A stretch of DNA of 24,670 nt from Paraktedonobacter sp035294465 (GCA_035294465.1 DATGKW010000097.1:1-24670), one strand, 5' to 3'; shown: positions 16,238-23,978, numbered from the stretch's first letter. Notes: generated by a model from the sequence alone, not told the origin. Program-made: numbers and translations.

Positions 16238-16310
16238 TATACATAATGGGGCCGGTGGTACAGAAAATGTATTGAACGCATTTTCTGTACCACCGGCCCC
16301 ATTATGTATA
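16238..16310. terminator. Bidirectional terminator with a perfect 32-bp stem
   Basis: Bases 16238-16269 pair without mismatch with 16279-16310 across a nine-base loop. It fills the space between two convergent genes (stops at 16219 and 16312). The stem is far longer than needed for termination. Confidence 0.85.
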
Positions 16311-16311
16311 T

Positions 16312-16950
16312 TTAGAACAGCGACAACTGTTCGGGTGGTTCCTCTTTAGGCTTCTCCTGAACAGTCGAGAATTCCCCGGCAGCGAGGCGACGCTCAGCCT
16401 CAGCTATGATTGCGGGGATTTTTTTGAAATCAGCGCGAAATTCAGCCATGGTTTTATCGCTGCGCAAAGCGGCTGCCGGGTGATACATAGCAATATACAG
16501 GCGTTTCTTGCCCGGTTTGGCCCGGCCATGAATCAGACTGATCTTCTGGCCTGGGAAAAACCTGGCCATCGAGAAGCGCCCAAGTGTCACGATAACCTGC
16601 GGGTCCAGCGCCTCGATCTGGCGCTCCAGATACTCATCGCAAGCCGCAATCTCATCGGGCTGGGGATCGCGGTTCTCTGGAGGCCGGCATTTGACTACAT
16701 TCGTGATAAAGACATCAGAACGCTTGAGGTTGATGCTGGCCAGGGCCTCCTCCAGCAAGCGCCCGGCGGGACCAACAAAGGGGCGCCCTTGCTGGTCCTC
16801 GTGATAGCCTGGCCCCTCGCCGATGAACATAATCTTCGCCTGTGTGCTGCCCTCGCCGGGCACGGCTCTGGTGCGTCCCTTGCACAGATTGCACTTTTTG
16901 CAGACGGAGATCTCGCTCGCGATCTCCTTCAGGATCTCTTCGGACGACAT
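16312..16950 (-). CDS. Family-4 uracil-DNA glycosylase with C-terminal clamp-binding motif
   Basis: Removes uracil from DNA as the first step of base excision repair. In the 212-residue protein the [4Fe-4S] cluster ligands fit Cys17, Cys20, Cys88 and Cys104 (the family pattern; Cys23 is an extra). The catalytic motif GEGPGYHED is at 44-52 and the second active-site motif HPAA at 157-160. The last five residues, QLSLF (208-212), match the consensus bacterial beta-sliding-clamp binding peptide, and they are preceded by a flexible Glu/Pro/Lys tail, so recruitment to the replication clamp is likely. GAGAGG lies about six bases before the ATG. It begins 26 bases after pnp, so it is probably co-transcribed with it. 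Confidence 0.95.
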   Translation of the reverse strand: MSSEEILKEIASEISVCKKCNLCKGRTRAVPGEGSTQAKIMFIGEGPGYHEDQQGRPFVGPAGRLLEEALASINLKRSDVFITNVVKCRPPENRDPQPDEIAACDEYLERQIEALDPQVIVTLGRFSMARFFPGQKISLIHGRAKPGKKRLYIAMYHPAAALRSDKTMAEFRADFKKIPAIIAEAERRLAAGEFSTVQEKPKEEPPEQLSLF

Positions 16951-16976
16951 CGTTTGCCTCTCTGCTTTATTTTTTA

Positions 16977-19415
16977 TTACCAGCGACGATCAGGCGTGCG
17001 CCCGAAGCCGCCATCGCGCCTGGGGCCGGAAGGGTTGCGACCCTGGCCGCCAGAATCACCCATAGGACGGCGCTGGCCACTATAGCCGCCGCGATCATTA
17101 TAGCTGCTGCCACCGGAACGCCCGCCATAACCACCACCGCGTGGGCCACCGCCATAACTGCCACGCTCGCTATAGCCACCAGGCCCACGACTGCCGCCCG
17201 GCACCGAACCCTCGCGTGGGCGGCGCTCATTGTAGCCACCACCAGAGCGCCCTCCACTCACACCGCGACCACCGCCGCCGCCGCGACTACTGCGATCACT
17301 CTCCATCTCAGCCGCAGTGGGCAACTCGCCGCTCAAGGCTGCCCGGCGTGAGAGATTGACACGGCCCTGTGGATCGAGTTCGATTACCATGACCGTAATC
17401 TCATCGCCAACTGAAACCACATCCTCCGGGCGCATCACCTGATAATCGGCCAGTTGCGAGGTACGCACCAGACCCTCCTTACCTGGCAGAATTTCAACAA
17501 AGGCCCCAAAATCCACCAGACGGCGTACTGTGCCGGTATAGATGCGGCCAACTTCAACTTCTTCAGTTAAGGCGCGTACCGCGTCAAGCGCCAGTTGCAT
17601 AGCCTCGCCAGAGGTAGCAGAGACATGCACCGAGCCATCATCTTCGATATCGATCTTTGCTCCGCTCTCCTCCTGGATCTTGCGAATCGTCTTGCCTCCC
17701 GGACCAATGACTGCGCCGATCTTGTCGGGATTAATTTTAATAGTCTGGATGCGCGGCGCGTATGGAGACAAATCCTCGCGCGGGGCATCAATAGTATCAA
17801 GCATCTTCTCCATGATATACATACGGCCTTCGCGCGCCTGTTCGAGCGCCTTAGCCATAATCTCATAGGTGATGCCCTTGACCTTAATATCCATTTGCAG
17901 GGCCGTCACGCCATCGGCGGTACCCGCGACTTTGAAGTCCATATCGCCGAGTGCATCCTCAATACCCTGAATATCGCTCATCACCGCCCACTTGCCGGCT
18001 CGCTCACCCTCACCGGTAATCAGGCCCATTGCCACGCCTGCGACCGGCGCGTGGATCGGCACACCGGCATCCATCAAGGCCAGCGTTGTACCACAGACCG
18101 ACCCCATCGAAGTCGAGCCGTTTGAAGAGAGCACATCCGAGACGGCGCGGATTGTGTAAGGAAACTCTTCCTGTGAAGGAATCACTGCGGCAATGGCTCG
18201 CTCGGCCAGAGCACCATGGCCGATTTCGCGCCGGCCTGGGCCGCGCATCGGCTTGCTTTCACCGGTAGAGAAAGGCGGGAAATTGTAGTGATGCATAAAG
18301 CGCTTGCTTTCGGTGGTACCCAGGCCATCAAGAACCTGCTCATCGCCCGGCGAGCCAAGCGTGATTACGCTTAACACCTGCGTCTGGCCACGCGTAAAGA
18401 TGGCCGAGCCGTGTGTACGAGGAAGCAGGCCCACCTCACAGGAAATCGGGCGGATCGTCTTCAGGTCGCGGCCATCGACACGCACTCCCTTATCCAAAAT
18501 GGTATTGCGCACATAGGACTTCAATTCTTGCTCGTAAAAAGCAATAATGTCCTTCAAGCGCTCAGGATACTGCTCTCCAAGAGCGGCCACCAGCTCGCCC
18601 TGCACCATATTCAGAGCAGCCGAGCGAGCTGCCTTGTTGGGATTGCTCAGCGCGGCCTCAAAGCGGGGCAGAACAAACTCGGCAACTTTCACTCTTAGCT
18701 CTTCATCCACCGGAGGGGGCGTGAAAGGACGCTTGGCCATATTGACCGCCTGGACTAGCTTCTCCTGCATCTTAATAATATCTTGCAGGCTTTCCTGGCC
18801 GAAGCGCACGGCCTCGAGCATGATCTCCTCTGGCAGCTCTTTGGCTCCAGCCTCAACCATCATCACAGCGTCCGCCGTGCCAGCTATCGCCAGATCAAGC
18901 CGAGACTCCTCCATCTGCGATTCCAGTGGATTGATCACCAGTTGTCCATCAACATAACCTACGCGTACAGCGCCCACCGGGCCGGCGAAAGGAATATCAG
19001 AAATGCTCAGCGCTGCGGAGGCACCCACGATACCTAGAATATCAGGATCATTCTCCTGGTCAACCGAGAGCACCGTTATGATAATCTGAACATCGTTACG
19101 ATAGCCTTTGGGGAAAAGCGGGCGAAGCGGGCGGTCAGCGAGGCGACAGGCCAGAATAGCATGCTCAGTAGCGCGGCCTTCGCGCTTAATAAACCCGCCA
19201 GGAATCTTACCGGCGGCATACATACGTTCTTCTACATCTACAGTTAACGGAAAAAAATCAATGCCTTCGCGAGGTTCATCGCTGCCTACTGCGGTGGCCA
19301 GGATTACAGTATCGCCGTAGCGCACCAGCACAGCACCATTGGCTTGCTCCGCTACGCGGCCTGTCTCAATACTCATTACACGGCCACCGATAACAGCTTC
19401 TTGACGGTGAATCAT
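16977..19415 (-). CDS. pnp: Polyribonucleotide nucleotidyltransferase (PNPase) with Arg/Gly-rich tail
   Basis: Phosphorolytic 3'-to-5' exoribonuclease acting in mRNA decay as a trimer. The 812-residue protein has two RNase PH-like cores; the second contains FMHHYNFPPFSTGE and DIQGIEDALGDMDFKVAGT with catalytic acids. It also has a KH domain with IGPGGK at 570-575 and an S1 domain (about 622-690, with DFGAF). Residues from about 705 to the end form an unusual tail rich in Gly, Arg, Ser and Tyr with repeated RGG, GGY and YSERG-like units, expected to be disordered and RNA-binding. The start at 19415 (MIHRQEAV) has GGAGG four bases upstream. The frame extends fourteen codons to an ATG at 19457 that has GGAGG three bases away, so the start is not certain. 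It lies downstream of rpsO, the classic neighbour of pnp. Confidence 0.95.
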   Translation of the reverse strand: MIHRQEAVIGGRVMSIETGRVAEQANGAVLVRYGDTVILATAVGSDEPREGIDFFPLTVDVEERMYAAGKIPGGFIKREGRATEHAILACRLADRPLRPLFPKGYRNDVQIIITVLSVDQENDPDILGIVGASAALSISDIPFAGPVGAVRVGYVDGQLVINPLESQMEESRLDLAIAGTADAVMMVEAGAKELPEEIMLEAVRFGQESLQDIIKMQEKLVQAVNMAKRPFTPPPVDEELRVKVAEFVLPRFEAALSNPNKAARSAALNMVQGELVAALGEQYPERLKDIIAFYEQELKSYVRNTILDKGVRVDGRDLKTIRPISCEVGLLPRTHGSAIFTRGQTQVLSVITLGSPGDEQVLDGLGTTESKRFMHHYNFPPFSTGESKPMRGPGRREIGHGALAERAIAAVIPSQEEFPYTIRAVSDVLSSNGSTSMGSVCGTTLALMDAGVPIHAPVAGVAMGLITGEGERAGKWAVMSDIQGIEDALGDMDFKVAGTADGVTALQMDIKVKGITYEIMAKALEQAREGRMYIMEKMLDTIDAPREDLSPYAPRIQTIKINPDKIGAVIGPGGKTIRKIQEESGAKIDIEDDGSVHVSATSGEAMQLALDAVRALTEEVEVGRIYTGTVRRLVDFGAFVEILPGKEGLVRTSQLADYQVMRPEDVVSVGDEITVMVIELDPQGRVNLSRRAALSGELPTAAEMESDRSSRGGGGGRGVSGGRSGGGYNERRPREGSVPGGSRGPGGYSERGSYGGGPRGGGYGGRSGGSSYNDRGGYSGQRRPMGDSGGQGRNPSGPRRDGGFGRTPDRRW

Positions 19416-19847
19416 ACTTCCTCCGACTACTAGGATCCCCCCCTGGGGCCTATTCATTGGCCTCCAGTTGCTTTCTCAAGGGGATTCATCTTTTCAACAA
19501 CTAGCTTCCCCTGGCCTGTCCTCTATGCTATCCAGCCAGTCTTAATTAACAGCCGTGATCTTTCGCTGGATACATCTATTTCGGTTCGTCTCTTCTACTC
19601 TATCTCTAACTGAACTGCTTCTTACTCAACAATTCTGGTGTCTCAACCCTGTGTCTGTCGCTCTGCTCGTAAACTTTTCCTCAAAAAGCATGTGGGGAAC
19701 GCGCGGGCCTGTCTTGATAATCAGTGCTATCTCTCTTCAACACAGCATACAATCTGCTACAGTGGGAGAAAAGGCGGAGCCGCGGTCGGCTAGAAACGCT
19801 GCGCAGGCCGAAATTGCGCCGACCGCACCCAACACAACCATCTCAAA
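19416..19847 (-). other. Long rpsO-pnp intergenic leader
   Basis: No gene is seen in these 432 bases. A 9-bp inverted repeat (19782-19790 with 19818-19826, GCGGTCGGC) lies just after the rpsO stop. Its right arm partly overlaps a smaller hairpin, GCGCA (19801-19805) with TGCGC (19815-19819), so the two could exclude each other. Another pair, AGGGGA/TCCCCT (19479-19484, 19507-19512), lies near the pnp start. In other bacteria this interval holds RNase-processed hairpins through which PNPase regulates itself. That role here is inference. Confidence 0.5.
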
Positions 19848-20117
19848 CTAATGGCGCAAGCCAAGTTTGGCAATCAATGCACGATAGCGCTCTGGACTTT
19901 TTTTGCTCAGATACGTAAGAAGCCGTTTGCGCCGGCCAACCATCAGCATCAAACCTCGTTTGGAGTGCAGATCGTGTTTATGCACTTTAAGATGCTCGGT
20001 GAGCTGATTGATTCTATGCGTTAACAATGAAACTTGCACTTCGGGCGAGCCGGTATCGGCCTCATGAATACGGGAATTTTCGATGATTTCCGTTTTCTCT
20101 TCTATAGTAAACGGCAC
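19848..20117 (-). CDS. rpsO: 30S ribosomal protein S15
   Basis: S15 of the small ribosomal subunit, which binds 16S rRNA at the central three-way junction. The protein is 89 residues, exactly the family's usual length, when started at the GTG at 20117. Typical blocks follow: HEADTGSPEVQVSLLTHRIN, HLKVHKHDLHSKRGL, VGRRKRLLTYL and RYRALIAKLGLR. AGGAGGT lies nine bases before the GTG. The longer open frame (to 20180) adds 21 residues with no family match and reaches back into the promoter region, so it is rejected. It is the first gene of the rpsO-pnp-udg unit and has its own promoter. Confidence 0.97.
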   Translation of the reverse strand: MPFTIEEKTEIIENSRIHEADTGSPEVQVSLLTHRINQLTEHLKVHKHDLHSKRGLMLMVGRRKRLLTYLSKKSPERYRALIAKLGLRH

Positions 20118-20168
20118 GTTCTCTCTACCTCCTGTTGTGCCAAACCCGCAAAGGAAAGCTTTGTTCGC

Positions 20169-20197
20169 ATTATAATTCAACCGCGAACGAGTTTCAA
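20169..20197 (-). promoter_or_regulatory. Sigma-70 promoter of rpsO-pnp
   Basis: Minus strand TTGAAA (20197-20192), a 17-base spacer and TATAAT (20174-20169). It is close to consensus. The start would be near 20162, a 45-base leader. Confidence 0.8.
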
Positions 20198-20233
20198 GCC
20201 CTTGCTATTCTTTTCCTAAGCGAGAAATTGATA

Positions 20234-20283
20234 GTGTGGCGGAGAGGCTGCGAGTATGTTGTCTGACAGCCTTTTCGCCACAC
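20234..20283 (-). terminator. Hairpin between rplL and rpsO
   Basis: GTGTGGCG (20234-20241) pairs with CGCCACAC (20276-20283), and inside it AGGCTG (20245-20250) pairs with CAGCCT (20267-20272). The three bases between the stems can form wobble pairs, giving a stem of about 17 pairs. The minus-strand tail TATCAATTTCTC is only moderately U-rich. It is a terminator or an mRNA 3'-end stabiliser of the rplJL message. Confidence 0.55.
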
Positions 20284-20295
20284 CACCAAAACCTC

Positions 20296-20685
20296 CTACT
20301 TAATGGTGACTTTCGCGCCAACCTCGGCCATCTTATCAGCGATTTTCTGGGCCTCTTCTTTGGAAATGCCCTCTTTGATCGCCTTGGGCACGCTTTCAAC
20401 GACCTCTTTGGCCTCTTTCAGGCCCAGACCAGTCAGTTCGCGTACAACTTTGATCGCCTGAATCTTGGCAGGTCCCGCACCGACCTCGGTCAGGATAGCA
20501 TCGAATTCGGTTTGCTCCTCAACCGGGGCTGCAGCTGGAACCTCAGCTCCTCCGACGGGAGCTGCAACTGCAGCAGCAACCGGGGCCGCACTTACGCCCC
20601 ACTTCTCCTGCAAGGTCTTGCTCAGCTCAACCAGTTCAAGGACATTCAACTTTTCAATCTCAGCAATAATGGTGTCAACAGACAT
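20296..20685 (-). CDS. rplL: 50S ribosomal protein L7/L12
   Basis: Stalk protein of the large subunit, present as dimers on L10, which recruits elongation factors. At 129 residues from the ATG at 20685 it has the N-terminal dimerisation domain (IIAEIEKLNVLELVELSKTL), an Ala/Pro/Val-rich hinge (about 37-58) and the globular C-terminal domain with KIQAIKVVRELTGLGLKEAK. GGGAGG stands about eight bases before this ATG. The open frame runs 32 codons further up into rplJ, without support. It begins 38 bases after rplJ and ends before a hairpin; rpoB does not follow. Confidence 0.97.
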   Translation of the reverse strand: MSVDTIIAEIEKLNVLELVELSKTLQEKWGVSAAPVAAAVAAPVGGAEVPAAAPVEEQTEFDAILTEVGAGPAKIQAIKVVRELTGLGLKEAKEVVESVPKAIKEGISKEEAQKIADKMAEVGAKVTIK

Positions 20686-20723
20686 GGATTTTTCCTCCCG
20701 ATGGTAATATGCGACAGGGCATA

Positions 20724-21263
20724 CTATTGCTCTGTGCCGCTGCTCTGCAACTGATCGGCACGCGCTTGAAGAACATAACAAAGGTCGCGCAGTGGCGCGG
20801 TGAACAAACCGACGAGATTAGCTGCCGGTCCCTGGATGGTGCCAACTACCTGAGCTTTGACCTGGTTCTTGCCGCCAGGTATTTTGGCCAGACTCTCTAC
20901 CTGCTTAGCTGTCAGGTTGCGCCCGCCCATAATGCCAGATTTGAGCACCACGATTTTCGAGGTTGCTATGTAATCGTTAATGACTTTGGCCGTGGCGACT
21001 TCATCCTCATAGCCGAACGCCACCGCGTTCTGACCATTGAAGATGCTCTTGTCCAGCTCGGTCATGTTGCTACGCTCTGCCGCAATACGCAGCAGCGTAT
21101 TCTTGGTGATCTGGAACTCCACTTGAGCCGCGCGCATTTTGGCACGCAGTTCGTTCATATCTTTGACATTCAAGCCCTGCGTTTGCACCAGAATAGTCAC
21201 GGCTGCCCGGCTAAGCTTGTCAGTCAATTCAGCAATCTTTTCTGACTTGGCCTGTGTAGGCAT
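20724..21263 (-). CDS. rplJ: 50S ribosomal protein L10
   Basis: Base of the ribosomal stalk, binding 23S rRNA and carrying the L7/L12 dimers on its C-terminal helix. The 179-residue length from the ATG at 21263 is typical. KSEKIAELTDKLSRA opens the protein, and the TKNTLLRIA and NGQNAVAFGYED blocks follow as in the family. AGGAGG is about nine bases upstream of this ATG. The longer frame to 21344 would run through the attenuator hairpin and is rejected. Expression is probably controlled through the leader upstream, as in other bacteria where L10 bound to L12 represses its own mRNA. Confidence 0.97.
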   Translation of the reverse strand: MPTQAKSEKIAELTDKLSRAAVTILVQTQGLNVKDMNELRAKMRAAQVEFQITKNTLLRIAAERSNMTELDKSIFNGQNAVAFGYEDEVATAKVINDYIATSKIVVLKSGIMGGRNLTAKQVESLAKIPGGKNQVKAQVVGTIQGPAANLVGLFTAPLRDLCYVLQARADQLQSSGTEQ

Positions 21264-21297
21264 CTCGCTTCTCCTCCTTTCCACTAGAAAGTCAGGT

Positions 21298-21331
21298 AAA
21301 AAATTTGGCCTTCGGCTTTTTACCGAAGACC
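21298..21331 (-). terminator. Transcription attenuator upstream of rplJ
   Basis: On the minus strand a nine-pair stem, GGTCTTCGG with CCGAAGGCC (one G-U), closes a seven-base loop and is followed three bases later by six Ts (21303-21298). This is an intrinsic terminator placed before the rplJ ribosome binding site, as in attenuated rplJL operons. Confidence 0.7.
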
Positions 21332-21617
21332 ATAATGAGTTCATCTGTGTACACCTGTTATATGAGCATCACTACACAGAACATACCTGTGCAGCGTGAA
21401 TCCACAACACAGATATACTGCATTGCTCATTCACGGGCTTCATATGACAGGCAATCACATTTGACCTCAGCAAGCCGGCCCCTGCAAACGAGGACCATTT
21501 ACATGCTGTCTGGCATACTTGCTATCTTCGGTCCCCTGGCCTTTCCAGACCAGAAGTTCAAGATTCGTTCCCTTACGCCCCTTTTTTCGGGCTAGGCATT
21601 AATCGCTGAATTTTGAT

Positions 21618-21642
21618 TTGATGTTCAAACAATGAACATCAA
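21618..21642 (-). other. 10-bp perfect hairpin just after rplA
   Basis: TTGATGTTCA and TGAACATCAA with a five-base loop AACAA, 13 bases beyond the rplA stop. On the transcribed strand the T7 tract lies before the stem rather than after it, so a processing or stabilising hairpin fits better than a terminator. Confidence 0.5.
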
Positions 21643-21654
21643 CAGGTAAAAAAA

Positions 21655-22362
21655 TTATACAGGCTTGAGCGCTGTAGCCGAAGCCACATCCAGGCGCACG
21701 CTAGGCGACATCGTTGAGGAAAGCACTACGCTTCTCACATATGCCCCCTTGGCCCCTGATGGTTTGGCGCGTAGAACAGCATCCATGACCGAAGCGAGGT
21801 TCGACATCAGCGCATCTTCGGAGAAGGACATCTTACCCGCAGGGATATGCAACAACGAGGTTCTGTCAACCCTGAACTCGACGCGACCCGCCTTGACCTC
21901 CTGCACCGTTTTGGCAATATCAAAAGTGATCGTTCCGGCTTTTGGGCTGGGCATCAGACCACGTGGGCCAAGTTTCTTACCAAGACGTCCAACCTTACCC
22001 ATGACATCGGGCGTGGCGATAGCCACATCAAAACCGAACCAATCGTCCTCGATCTGCTTGATCAAATCGTCCAACCCGACAAAGTCTGCCCCTGCCGCCT
22101 CTGCTTCATTGGCCTTCTCGCCCTGAGCAAACACCAGCACCTTCATCTCTTTACCGGTGCCAGCAGGCAACATCGCCACGCCGCGCACCATTTGATCGGC
22201 ATGGCGAGGATCAACACCCAGCTTCATGTGGACTTCAAGCGTTGGATCAAACTTTACATAGTTCATCTTTTTGAGGAGCGAGATCGCTTCTTTAGGCTCA
22301 TACAGCTTGTCGGGATTGACAAGCTTCAAAGCCTCTTGATATTTTTTCCCGTGCTTTGCCAT
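21655..22362 (-). CDS. rplA: 50S ribosomal protein L1
   Basis: L1 stalk protein of the large subunit, binding 23S rRNA at the E-site side and, in many bacteria, repressing its own rplK-rplA mRNA. The 235 residues carry the family's blocks: YEPKEAISLLKK near the start, the central FVGLDDLIKQIEDDWFGFDV, and the signature LGPRGLMPSPKAGTI. AGGAGG lies thirteen bases before the ATG, slightly far. It is 140 bases downstream of rplK, a longer gap than usual for this pair. I see no second promoter in that gap; it may hold a regulatory RNA structure. Confidence 0.97.
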   Translation of the reverse strand: MAKHGKKYQEALKLVNPDKLYEPKEAISLLKKMNYVKFDPTLEVHMKLGVDPRHADQMVRGVAMLPAGTGKEMKVLVFAQGEKANEAEAAGADFVGLDDLIKQIEDDWFGFDVAIATPDVMGKVGRLGKKLGPRGLMPSPKAGTITFDIAKTVQEVKAGRVEFRVDRTSLLHIPAGKMSFSEDALMSNLASVMDAVLRAKPSGAKGAYVRSVVLSSTMSPSVRLDVASATALKPV

Positions 22363-22502
22363 TTTTTTCTCTATGCCCTCCTTGTGGCAAATGAACCGCA
22401 GTGACTTTCGGGCGGTAAATTTCTTCTTGTACGTATCCTACCCAGCGCGAGCACCTACCTTGATCGGCGTTTCTGTGAGAACCCGCCTGGCGAGAAAACG
22501 GG

Positions 22503-22928
22503 CTAATCGCTGATCGTAATCCCCATGCTACGAGCCGTGCCTGCAACCATGCGCTCAGCCCCCTCAATGTCAATTGCATTGAGGTCCTTCATCTTCATTT
22601 CGGCGATCTCACGCAGCTTGGCGCGATCAATCGAGCCAACTTTCGTCTTGTTAGGAGCCGACGACCCCTTCTCGGCGCCGACCGCTTTCTTCAGCAGATC
22701 TGGTACCGGCGGTGTTTTCGTAACAAACGTAAATGAACGATCTTCGTAAATGGTGATCTCGGCGGGAATGATCAGGCCCACCTGATTGGCGGTGCGCTCA
22801 TTGTACTCCTTGCAGAACGCCATAATATTCACGCCCTGAGGGCCAAGCGCGGTACCAATCGGTGGTGCCGGATTCGCCTTCCCTGCCGGGATCTGTAGCT
22901 TCACTACAGCCTTAACACGTTTTGCCAT
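22503..22928 (-). CDS. rplK: 50S ribosomal protein L11
   Basis: Large-subunit protein at the GTPase-associated centre, needed for factor function and the stringent response sensor. At 141 residues it is the exact family length. The N-terminal LQIPAGKANPAPPIGTALG with its Pro-rich hinge and the C-terminal GTARSMGI block are clear. GAGGAG is ten bases before the ATG. It follows nusG by 35 bases in the standard secE-nusG-rplK order. Confidence 0.98.
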   Translation of the reverse strand: MAKRVKAVVKLQIPAGKANPAPPIGTALGPQGVNIMAFCKEYNERTANQVGLIIPAEITIYEDRSFTFVTKTPPVPDLLKKAVGAEKGSSAPNKTKVGSIDRAKLREIAEMKMKDLNAIDIEGAERMVAGTARSMGITISD

Positions 22929-22963
22929 TCTATGCTACTCCTCAAACACGGGTTCAGATGAAC

Positions 22964-23566
22964 TTAGATTTTCTCAACCTGAAGGAAATCCAGGACAACG
23001 GGCGTTTCACGGCCAAAGAAAGAAACCAGCACCGTCACCTTATTCTTATCCAGGTTAATCTCGCTGACCGTTCCGATAAACTCGGTGAACGGTCCATCGA
23101 TCACACGGACACTTTGACCTTTAGAGAAATTGACCTTAGCTTTAGGCTTCTCCGTCTCTTTCGTCACTTGCTTCAGGATTGAACGAATCTCACTCTCCTG
23201 CAGCGGTACAGGGCGAGTGCCAGAACCAACAAAACTCGTGACACCGGGTGTGTTACGCACAACATACCAGGCTTCATCGCTCATGATCATTTCTACCAGC
23301 ACATAGCCGGGAAAGACCTTGCGCTGCACTGTACGCCGCTGGCCCTGCTTGATCTCGACCTCTTCCTCCATCGGCACGATCACCCGGAAGATCTTATTGC
23401 GCATATCCATAGAAGATATACGCGCTTCCAGATGGCTTTTTACCTTATTCTCGTAGCCGGAATACGTGTGGATAGCGTACCAGGCAGGCTCTTCTGAAGC
23501 TGTACCGGTGCCTTTGCGCCGCTCTGGCTCTGGCAGCCCAGATTCATTGGTATGTTCAGTAACCAC
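22964..23566 (-). CDS. nusG: Transcription termination/antitermination factor NusG
   Basis: Binds RNA polymerase and controls elongation, Rho termination and coupling to ribosomes. The 200 residues from the GTG at 23566 contain the NGN domain (WYAIHTYSGYENKVKSHLEA, then FPGYVLVEMIMSDEAWY and VRNTPGVTSFVG) and the C-terminal KOW domain (VRVIDGPFTEFIGTVSEI). The polar N-terminal extension is about 25 residues. The GTG has GAGGGGA six bases upstream. An in-frame ATG five codons earlier (23581) is the alternative, with a weaker AGGGA site. The longer open frame overlaps secE and is rejected. It begins 34 bases after the secE stop. Confidence 0.95.
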   Translation of the reverse strand: MVTEHTNESGLPEPERRKGTGTASEEPAWYAIHTYSGYENKVKSHLEARISSMDMRNKIFRVIVPMEEEVEIKQGQRRTVQRKVFPGYVLVEMIMSDEAWYVVRNTPGVTSFVGSGTRPVPLQESEIRSILKQVTKETEKPKAKVNFSKGQSVRVIDGPFTEFIGTVSEINLDKNKVTVLVSFFGRETPVVLDFLQVEKI

Positions 23567-23600
23567 AGCATTTCCCCTCATTCGTTCCCTGAGTCGCGCA

Positions 23601-23978
23601 CTACTTACCTGTAACCGTTGTGAAGAGATGGAACAACCCCTGATCTGCCAGGCCAAGTATCAGGCCAATGACAGTTGAAAGCACGATCACCACAATAGTC
23701 ATATTCCGAGCCTCCTGGAAAGTCGGCCAGGTGACTTTGTAGCGCAACTCACGATATGATTCACGCACAAAGCGCACGATAGCCCATTGGCGGAAACCGC
23801 CCGACTTCTTAGCAGATGCAGGAGCCGGTTTGACATCACGGCGCACGGGCTTACTCGGGCGATCATCGCGAACAGAGGTCCTGACGCTTTTCACTTCTTT
23901 TTCACTCGTTCGCGCCTTTGGCTCTTCTATCTCGCCCTGGCTGGCGCTCTTCTTCTTTTCGGACATTCTATTTGCCAC
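23601..23978 (-). CDS. secE: Preprotein translocase subunit SecE
   Basis: Small essential subunit of the SecYEG channel in the cytoplasmic membrane. The 125-residue protein has a long, highly charged Lys/Arg/Glu extension (about 60 residues), then the SecE domain with VRESYRELRYKVTWPTFQEA and one membrane helix TIVVIVLSTVIGLILGLA, and a short outer tail. One helix is typical of Gram-positive and most other bacteria. The GTG at 23978 has GAAAGG six bases upstream. The alternatives are a TTG at 23984 (no spacing to a binding site) and an ATG at 23966. It lies between rpmG and nusG in the conserved order. Confidence 0.95.
   Translation of the reverse strand: MANRMSEKKKSASQGEIEEPKARTSEKEVKSVRTSVRDDRPSKPVRRDVKPAPASAKKSGGFRQWAIVRFVRESYRELRYKVTWPTFQEARNMTIVVIVLSTVIGLILGLADQGLFHLFTTVTGK

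Larger units (their letters stand above)
21264..21654 (-). ncRNA. Structured rplJ (L10) mRNA leader
   Basis: A 391-base region between rplA and rplJ with no gene but several inverted repeats: TTGATGTTCA (21618-21627 with 21633-21642, 10 bp); CTGG/CCAG with GGT/ACC and a three-base one-sided bulge (21530-21551); ATGAGCA/TGCTCAT (21362-21368 with 21424-21430); and a terminator-like hairpin next to rplJ. Position, length and bulged stem fit an L10 leader. I could not verify the consensus L10-binding kink-turn. No convincing promoter was found in it. Confidence 0.5.

Noticed and set aside
16842..17351. Thr/Ala-rich open frame on the + strand and a Val/Ala-rich one in another minus frame
   Set aside because: Both are shadow readings of the repetitive Gly/Arg codons of the PNPase tail.
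21618..21642. Intrinsic terminator for rplKA
   Set aside because: On the transcribed strand the T-tract comes before the stem, so it does not have terminator order.
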